A stretch of DNA of 64,000 nt, from assembly GCA_934217675.1 (NCBI GenBank), contig CAKQCV010000001.1, forward strand, positions 124,001 to 188,000, in the 5' to 3' direction. The notes beneath the pieces are model-generated. The model was not told the DNA's origin and made no database searches. It was given only the letters and a program-made list of their open reading frames with translations. The translations under genes and the position numbers were made by a program. This stretch comes from an uncultured Prevotella sp. (GTDB lineage Bacteria; Bacteroidota; Bacteroidia; Bacteroidales; Bacteroidaceae). Positions 59,121 through 64,000 of this stretch are shown here, piece by piece. Every line of letters begins with the position of its first letter. The stretch's first letter is position 1.

Positions 59121-60050
59121 ATGTTTGATTCACAAGACTACAGCAGAATGTTTTATATTATACAGAAAGCAATAACGCAATATTGGTCAGCATCATTGGC
59201 AATAAGAACTTACGAAACCGACACGGCAAAAAAGAAACAATATGAAGGTTTTTTTAACAATGTTGATTCGTTTATAGAAGATAAATTGTTTACCTCACTT
59301 GAAAACTTAATCAACAAAGATATTTCAAATGGCGGCATTCATACAATCAACTATTCTACATCAAACGGAAAACTTTTAATGAAGATTAACAGTAGCATCT
59401 TTTGCGGGAGCAAAGGTGTAACGCCTAAGTTGATAAGTAATATGAAGGGTAGCGTCCCTGACGGTTTGTGGATTGGCGGTAAATCAGCGTATGAAGTCTT
59501 ACAGACAAGTGTTGACATAATCAAAAACTTTGGCGAAAAGCCTATAAACGACCTTCTTTATCACACTTATAATGTTTATCCGTTCACTTACAAAGGAATG
59601 GAAAATCTGATAGAGCATTTCATCGAAGATTATGATGACCTTGAAATAAAAATCATGATGGTTGATGACCTTATAGCTTATTTTTATATAGTCGGCACAG
59701 AGAAAGAACAGCTTGCCCTTTCCAAGCTCCTCGCTTTAAATGAAAAAACCAATATTGAGTTTAAAGAAGGTAAAATATATGTAGGTGGTTGCAAAGATGC
59801 TGTGACTTCATTTAAATTTTGCTTCACCGCATCAAAAGATTCTAAAACAGACACATATAATCTCAAATGTATGGATATTATACTATATGATGATGAAAAA
59901 AACTATACCTTTTCAACGTTTATGCCAGAAAAGCTGTGGGAAAAGTTTATGAACGTGTTTATGGAGAAATCAGGCTATGCGTTCAAAAAAAAGGTTGAAG
60001 AAGCCATTGAAAAGCAGTCATTAGCAAGGAAGAAAGCAATGACGAAATAA
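59121..60050 (+). CDS. Unknown protein, 309 aa
   Basis: ATG 59121 follows GTAAGGGGTACAGAG. Soluble, mixed alpha/beta; no recognised domain or motif. The C-terminus is a basic helix (KKVEEAIEKQSLARKKAMTK). Second gene of the operon from promoter 58687, closed by a bidirectional terminator. Confidence 0.6.
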   Translation: MFDSQDYSRMFYIIQKAITQYWSASLAIRTYETDTAKKKQYEGFFNNVDSFIEDKLFTSLENLINKDISNGGIHTINYSTSNGKLLMKINSSIFCGSKGVTPKLISNMKGSVPDGLWIGGKSAYEVLQTSVDIIKNFGEKPINDLLYHTYNVYPFTYKGMENLIEHFIEDYDDLEIKIMMVDDLIAYFYIVGTEKEQLALSKLLALNEKTNIEFKEGKIYVGGCKDAVTSFKFCFTASKDSKTDTYNLKCMDIILYDDEKNYTFSTFMPEKLWEKFMNVFMEKSGYAFKKKVEEAIEKQSLARKKAMTK

Positions 60051-60084
60051 GAGCATTGTTCGCTTTATAATTATGGAACTTTGA

Positions 60085-60130
60085 TAAAAAAGACCTTCAC
60101 GGGATATTTCCCGAAAAGGTCTTTTCTTTT
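60085..60130 (+). terminator. Bidirectional terminator between convergent genes
   Basis: AAAAAGACCTT and AAGGTCTTTTC enclose an inner CGGGA-TATT-TCCCG stem; A-run and T-run flank it. Confidence 0.85.
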
Positions 60131-60156
60131 TATATGGTTAAAGGGAAGATTCTGAA

Positions 60157-61590
60157 TTATCTTTCTACGTTGTGGTTGCTTCTTCTCTGCTCGCTGTTTT
60201 CAAGAGAAAACCCCACATACTCAGCAATCAATGGCTTTATTTCAGCGTTGTCGATATAAGCGTCAAGTGTTGCTTTATCCTTTATTACAACGGTAGCAGG
60301 TTTACCATTCTCTCTTACGCTGAAGTTTGTTGCTTTTGCAATCTTGTTTCCGCTTTTATCTGAATAAAGTCTTACGATAATATTGTCGCTTGTATGCGTT
60401 TTTAACTCTACTCTCTCGCCGTATTTTTCATCATTGACGTATTGAGCGTAAGCGTTATTCACAAGATTGCCTTCCTTGTTCATAACCTTTTCGGTTGTTG
60501 CTTTCAGCTCGTTGTTGCAGTGAATGCAAAAATCTTCAATCTTAGAACGTTCACGGTCAAAGCCTTTGAAATTTGCAATTACAGCACCCATTTCTTTATT
60601 GCTTATATATAAAGCAATATCACTTGTATTGTTGATATAAGTGGACTGGTATTTTCCATCAGGAAGAATACTGTCGAAATTATACGCAAGTGCGATTCTG
60701 TCGCCTTTTGAAGTGATGGCAAGCTTAACAACGATAGAATCCTGATGGCTTCTGAGTTCGAGGCTTTCGCCGAACTCGTTATCTTTGTATTGGATATATG
60801 CGTTGTTTACGAGAATGCCGTTTTCGTTCGGAATTTTCTGTGTTGTATCGTTGAGCATTTTAATATAATCTGAATAGAGCTTGAAAAGTTCTGTTCCTTT
60901 ATCTGACATATCTTTTGTCATAAAGTCAGCCTTTACAATTTCGTTAAAGATGCCTTTGATACGGTCAGAAAGGTCTTCTGACTCGGCAATAGCATTGCTA
61001 CCATAATACTTGCATCTTCTGCGGTTGTCTTCGCATTTGCTCCACTTCTCTACCGTTGCACCTTTCAGCTTTATTCCATCTGAAATGTTGTCGTTTGCAA
61101 AGAACTTTAATGTTTCGTTGCCATTAGGTATTACAACTTCCAGAGCGTATGCAGGTGTTCCATCTTTGTGCGTAAGCTGTACATTTGAACGTGTTTCCTT
61201 GTCATAGCTCATAGCAGGCTCGATTACCGCCTTTACACTTGGCGTTATCCAGTTGCCTTCTCTGTCCTTTGCTACAGGCAAAGTGTTTTTAAACTGCATA
61301 ACAGCGGCTATTTCGTTTGCTTTGTTTAAAAGCAAATCACACGCCGATGAAAGTTCGGGAACGTTTTCAATAAGTGCCTTCGTGTCTTTAGACACATACG
61401 CTGTATAGTTCTTTGTTTCCGAATTATTTGTTCCCTCTGCTCCTTTTCCCCAACCGCTTGCAGTTTGTTCAGGAGCGGCGGTCTTTTTGTTAGCCCAACC
61501 ACTCGGAGCGAGGCTGTCAACCGACTGAGACTTATCCCAACCAGAAGCTGTTGTAGGCTGTGCATTTGACGTATTGTTCCAATTACTCAT
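60157..61590 (-). CDS. Unknown 477-aa protein with SGW motifs and duplicated module
   Basis: ATG 61590 follows CGAAAGGAAGTATTATT. The first 55 residues are disordered and carry three SGW motifs (SGWDKS, SGWANK, SGWGKG). Two copies of an about 95-residue module follow later (LVNNAYIQYKDNEFGESLEL and LVNNAYAQYVNDEKYGERVEL, each ending in a GF). A central CEDNRRRCKYYG may bind metal. It ends HNVER and is followed by a terminator with a convergent gene behind it, so the ER ending has no ribosome-site explanation. It lies downstream of a RecJ-like nuclease, which hints at DNA metabolism. Confidence 0.65.
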   Translation of the reverse strand: MSNWNNTSNAQPTTASGWDKSQSVDSLAPSGWANKKTAAPEQTASGWGKGAEGTNNSETKNYTAYVSKDTKALIENVPELSSACDLLLNKANEIAAVMQFKNTLPVAKDREGNWITPSVKAVIEPAMSYDKETRSNVQLTHKDGTPAYALEVVIPNGNETLKFFANDNISDGIKLKGATVEKWSKCEDNRRRCKYYGSNAIAESEDLSDRIKGIFNEIVKADFMTKDMSDKGTELFKLYSDYIKMLNDTTQKIPNENGILVNNAYIQYKDNEFGESLELRSHQDSIVVKLAITSKGDRIALAYNFDSILPDGKYQSTYINNTSDIALYISNKEMGAVIANFKGFDRERSKIEDFCIHCNNELKATTEKVMNKEGNLVNNAYAQYVNDEKYGERVELKTHTSDNIIVRLYSDKSGNKIAKATNFSVRENGKPATVVIKDKATLDAYIDNAEIKPLIAEYVGFSLENSEQRRSNHNVER

Positions 61591-61633
61591 AATAATACTT
61601 CCTTTCGTTGTTTGTTTTTTTACTGTAGAGCTT

Positions 61634-61667
61634 TGCTCTTATAATATCAATGGTTCACTAAGCCACG
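61634..61667 (-). repeat. GTGGCTTAATG-type box, copy 18, minus strand
   Basis: On the minus strand TCGTGGCTTAGTGAACC, then TTGATATTATAAGAGC, about 45 bases before the start at 61590. It shows that the box follows gene orientation and is not limited to the repeat family. Confidence 0.6.
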
Positions 61668-61689
61668 AGACTTATTGAGCATTATAAAA

Positions 61690-63444
61690 TTATATTTTTT
61701 CCTGCGGAACAGCAACGCTTTTATTTACCGATTGTTCCTTTACAGAAGGGAAAAAATCACTTTTATAAGCGGTAGTACCTTCAAGATGACTTCCGTTAAA
61801 ATTGTTGATTTCAAGAGAAACTAACATCTCGACATTTCCATCGCTTTCTTTCATTGCCTTGTTGCGGTCATCGTAGTTCCAGTCTTTAACGGTGAATACT
61901 TTATTGCCGCTGTCGTCAATTATACTGAAACTCTTCCAATGCTCGTTCTTTCCTATTTGCTTTGATACGATTTTATCTGACGGAACATTTACGATAGCAG
62001 GCGGGAGTTTAAGACCGTTACCAATCGGTTCTAATTCCCGTACTTTTTTGAGAGTTTCGTGACTGCCTAAATCATTCAAAGGAATGTCAAGAACAAGATT
62101 TTCGCTCTTTGTACACTTGAACTCTCCTTGATACTTCTTTACAAGCATATTAAATTTATCAGCATCGTTAAGATTGCTTATGCCTATAGCATCGTGATGA
62201 CCGCCGAAGTTCATTTCTATATATCTCTTTGCTTCAGGAGAGTGCAAAATATTAGAAATGAAGCTATTTAAACTGTCAGCACCTTCAACGTTTCTTCCGC
62301 TTCCAGAATAAGATTGTGTGTCAGAGTGATATGTTAAGCATATTACAGCCTTGTCCGTTGCTTCGGATAATTTACCCGCAATCAATCCTGCAAAGGCTGT
62401 AGGAGTGTTTTCTGGTAACATATAAACAAATATTTTGTTTTCGCTACCACGCTGTTCAACTATTGTGTTATAGAAGCGTTCGTCTTGCATAGCGTTAATA
62501 TAACTTTTTCTCTGTGTATTCCATTCTTTTAATCTGTCAAAAAGAACGTATGTCTTGCTACTGTCTTCACCGTTGGTAAGCATATTGAACATAACTTGTG
62601 CGCCGTTAGTTTTTGTTGTTTCTGACATACGAGATGCACTGTTGAGAAAAGCACCCACTGAAAAGCCTATGTCCTTAGCTGTTGCTGTATTATCTCCGAT
62701 GCCGCACTGAGCGAGCATATAGCCAATAGTGAAATCCGTATTTTCTTTTGTAGCATTGTCGATTTTGTCAATACCTTTTTTCACGATTTCCCTGTTTAAG
62801 CTATTTGCGTCCATCAAATTAACCACATCGGATATAGTTCCGATGCAAGCCATAATAGCAAGAGTATTGTCAATCTTCTCGCTTATTTTAATGGAAGGGT
62901 TCTCTCTTTCGTTCATCATTTTCATTTCTTGATACAGGCGATAAGCCAGACCTGTTGCACAATATTGTGCATTTTTACTGTCATCGTCATGTAAGGCGTG
63001 TAGGTCTAAAAGCCTATCTTCAAAACAAAATCTTTCTTTTGTTTCATCATCTGTAATAAGATGATGGTCGCAGATGATTGTGTCAGTTCCGAATGTTTCA
63101 TTTATGTATTTCAGCTCTGCACAGCCTGTATCAAAGATAACGTATTGAACGTCATTTTCGGGTTGAACAAATTTAGGAACACCGTATGCTCCCCTTCTGT
63201 CATTACAGATAACCTTTACATTCTTGTCGGGATTGATAGCCTCTGCCGCTCTTTTGAAAATATAAGCAGAACATATCCCGTCTGCGTCATAATCGGTCAG
63301 GATTGTTATGGGTTTTTCTGATACAATCGCATCATAGGCAACCTTTGCCGTTGCCTGTATCATATCAGTAACTTCCTGCGGTTCTTCCATTGTACTTTCT
63401 CTTTTCTTTACATCGGAAATGAGTTCTTCTAATGTTATTTTCAT
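61690..63444 (-). CDS. recJ: RecJ-like DHH/DHHA1 exonuclease, 584 aa
   Basis: ATG 63444 follows GAAAGGTAACTCTTAA. The DHH motifs are present: DYDADG (51-56), IFDTG, CDHH (126-128), and the DHHA1 signature GGHHDA with GRNVEGAD before it. RecJ degrades single-stranded DNA 5' to 3' in repair and recombination; short length and divergence from chromosomal RecJ suit a plasmid or phage form. It stands in a minus-strand operon with the partial gene upstream. C-terminus PQEKI. Confidence 0.88.
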   Translation of the reverse strand: MKITLEELISDVKKRESTMEEPQEVTDMIQATAKVAYDAIVSEKPITILTDYDADGICSAYIFKRAAEAINPDKNVKVICNDRRGAYGVPKFVQPENDVQYVIFDTGCAELKYINETFGTDTIICDHHLITDDETKERFCFEDRLLDLHALHDDDSKNAQYCATGLAYRLYQEMKMMNERENPSIKISEKIDNTLAIMACIGTISDVVNLMDANSLNREIVKKGIDKIDNATKENTDFTIGYMLAQCGIGDNTATAKDIGFSVGAFLNSASRMSETTKTNGAQVMFNMLTNGEDSSKTYVLFDRLKEWNTQRKSYINAMQDERFYNTIVEQRGSENKIFVYMLPENTPTAFAGLIAGKLSEATDKAVICLTYHSDTQSYSGSGRNVEGADSLNSFISNILHSPEAKRYIEMNFGGHHDAIGISNLNDADKFNMLVKKYQGEFKCTKSENLVLDIPLNDLGSHETLKKVRELEPIGNGLKLPPAIVNVPSDKIVSKQIGKNEHWKSFSIIDDSGNKVFTVKDWNYDDRNKAMKESDGNVEMLVSLEINNFNGSHLEGTTAYKSDFFPSVKEQSVNKSVAVPQEKI

Positions 63445-63451
63445 TTAAGAG

Positions 63452-64000
63452 TTACCTTTCCTTTTTTTCGTTCTTTGCTTCGGCTTTTCTTTCCTTTTCG
63501 AAAGCTTTTTCAAATGAAGCTACGCATCTCTTAAATTCTTCGTCTTGACAACCTTTTTCAGAAATAATCTTGGCATTATTGCCTATTACCCCTGATGTAT
63601 CGCCAATTTCTTCGCCGTTTTTGGTATCTCGTTCGATTACAGGTTTAATATCCTTCTTTTGCGGAGTCCATAAACTGTATCTGTCAACATTTCCGTTTTC
63701 CTTAAAACTTATATACACCATTTTTTTGGAAGGTGTTTGTATTTTTATATAAGTTGAACTGTCATCTGAAACAAGTTTTGAAAAATAGTCTTTAGGCAGA
63801 ATTTTGCTTATTCTTTCGTTTACATTAATTATACGCTTAACAGCTCTTTCGTCTGTTACCTTACGGAATCCGTCTTTACCATCTCTGTGAAGCATAACTT
63901 CCACTGAGTTTTCATCTAACCCTAAGTTATACAAATACTCTGAAAAAGCAGACGTTCTCAATGCTTCATAAAATATTCTATCCTTATCAAGAGATATTTC
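63452..64000 (-). CDS. Unknown protein, 5' end outside window
   Basis: The frame is open to the window edge; the TTG at 63961 is internal. The visible part (183 residues) is charged, mixed alpha/beta, ending in a Lys/Glu-rich helix (FEKERKAEAKNEKKER). The last codons GAAAGG double as ribosome site of the RecJ-like gene, whose start is seven bases beyond the stop. No family was recognised. Confidence 0.6.
   Translation of the reverse strand, partial: EISLDKDRIFYEALRTSAFSEYLYNLGLDENSVEVMLHRDGKDGFRKVTDERAVKRIINVNERISKILPKDYFSKLVSDDSSTYIKIQTPSKKMVYISFKENGNVDRYSLWTPQKKDIKPVIERDTKNGEEIGDTSGVIGNNAKIISEKGCQDEEFKRCVASFEKAFEKERKAEAKNEKKER

Overview
The window is low-GC DNA using the standard code: TAA, TGA and TAG all occur as stops. 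Shine-Dalgarno sequences are of the AGAAAGGA type and promoters are of the TTGACA-17-TATAAT type. Clostridia-like families (a DUF3849-like pair, an Fst/par-type toxin, an NPKTG-anchored thioester adhesin), a plasmid-type parA-parB pair and three tRNAs, with no ribosomal or core metabolic genes, point to a large accessory replicon (megaplasmid, chromid or phage-plasmid) of a gut or rumen Firmicute, perhaps Ruminococcus-like. No phage structural, relaxase or transposase gene was seen, so the type of replicon is inferred.

Layout. 2-1639: C-terminal part of a WGR-PARP protein. 1750-5675: first block of repeat-protein genes, then an unknown protein (5681-7288). 7290-8110: a complete type I toxin-antitoxin locus with small RNAs. 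8358-10839: small unknown genes and an SH3-type lipoprotein. 10999-26238: a 5079-residue surface adhesin with an N-terminal thioester domain, a very long CnaB/SpaA-type array and a sortase signal. 26428-27581: a metallopeptidase, an orphan copy of the antitoxin RNA and a relBE-like pair whose toxin is cut short. 27704-32869: a tight seven-gene operon. 32996-38830 and 41427-49910: two further blocks of repeat-protein genes flanking an RHH gene and parA-parB. 49997-53579: small operon with a metallophosphoesterase, then a HipA-like kinase behind an attenuator-like leader. 53709-57604: holin-like toxin, tRNA-Lys, tRNA-Leu, tRNA-Gln, a DUF3849-like pair and a second RHH protein. 57605-58742: non-coding segment with two promoter-to-terminator RNA units and three iteron-like repeats. 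58743-60050 and, on the minus strand, 60157-64000: unknown genes plus a RecJ/DHH nuclease.

The outstanding feature is a family of 17 cytosolic repeat proteins, most built from 24-residue LRV/HEAT-type units (consensus VRxAVAxNxNTPxExLxxLAKD). They have exchangeable caps, evidence of segment exchange and gene fusion, a shared C-terminal [IMV]-E-R ending, and conserved intergenic DNA (a terminator-like hairpin and a GTGGCTTAATG box). The box also lies before tRNA-Lys and before an unrelated minus-strand gene. Six further genes, including parA, share a near-identical promoter with a palindromic spacer, suggesting an element-wide regulon. Function of the repeat family is unknown; a diversifying set of binding proteins is the working inference.
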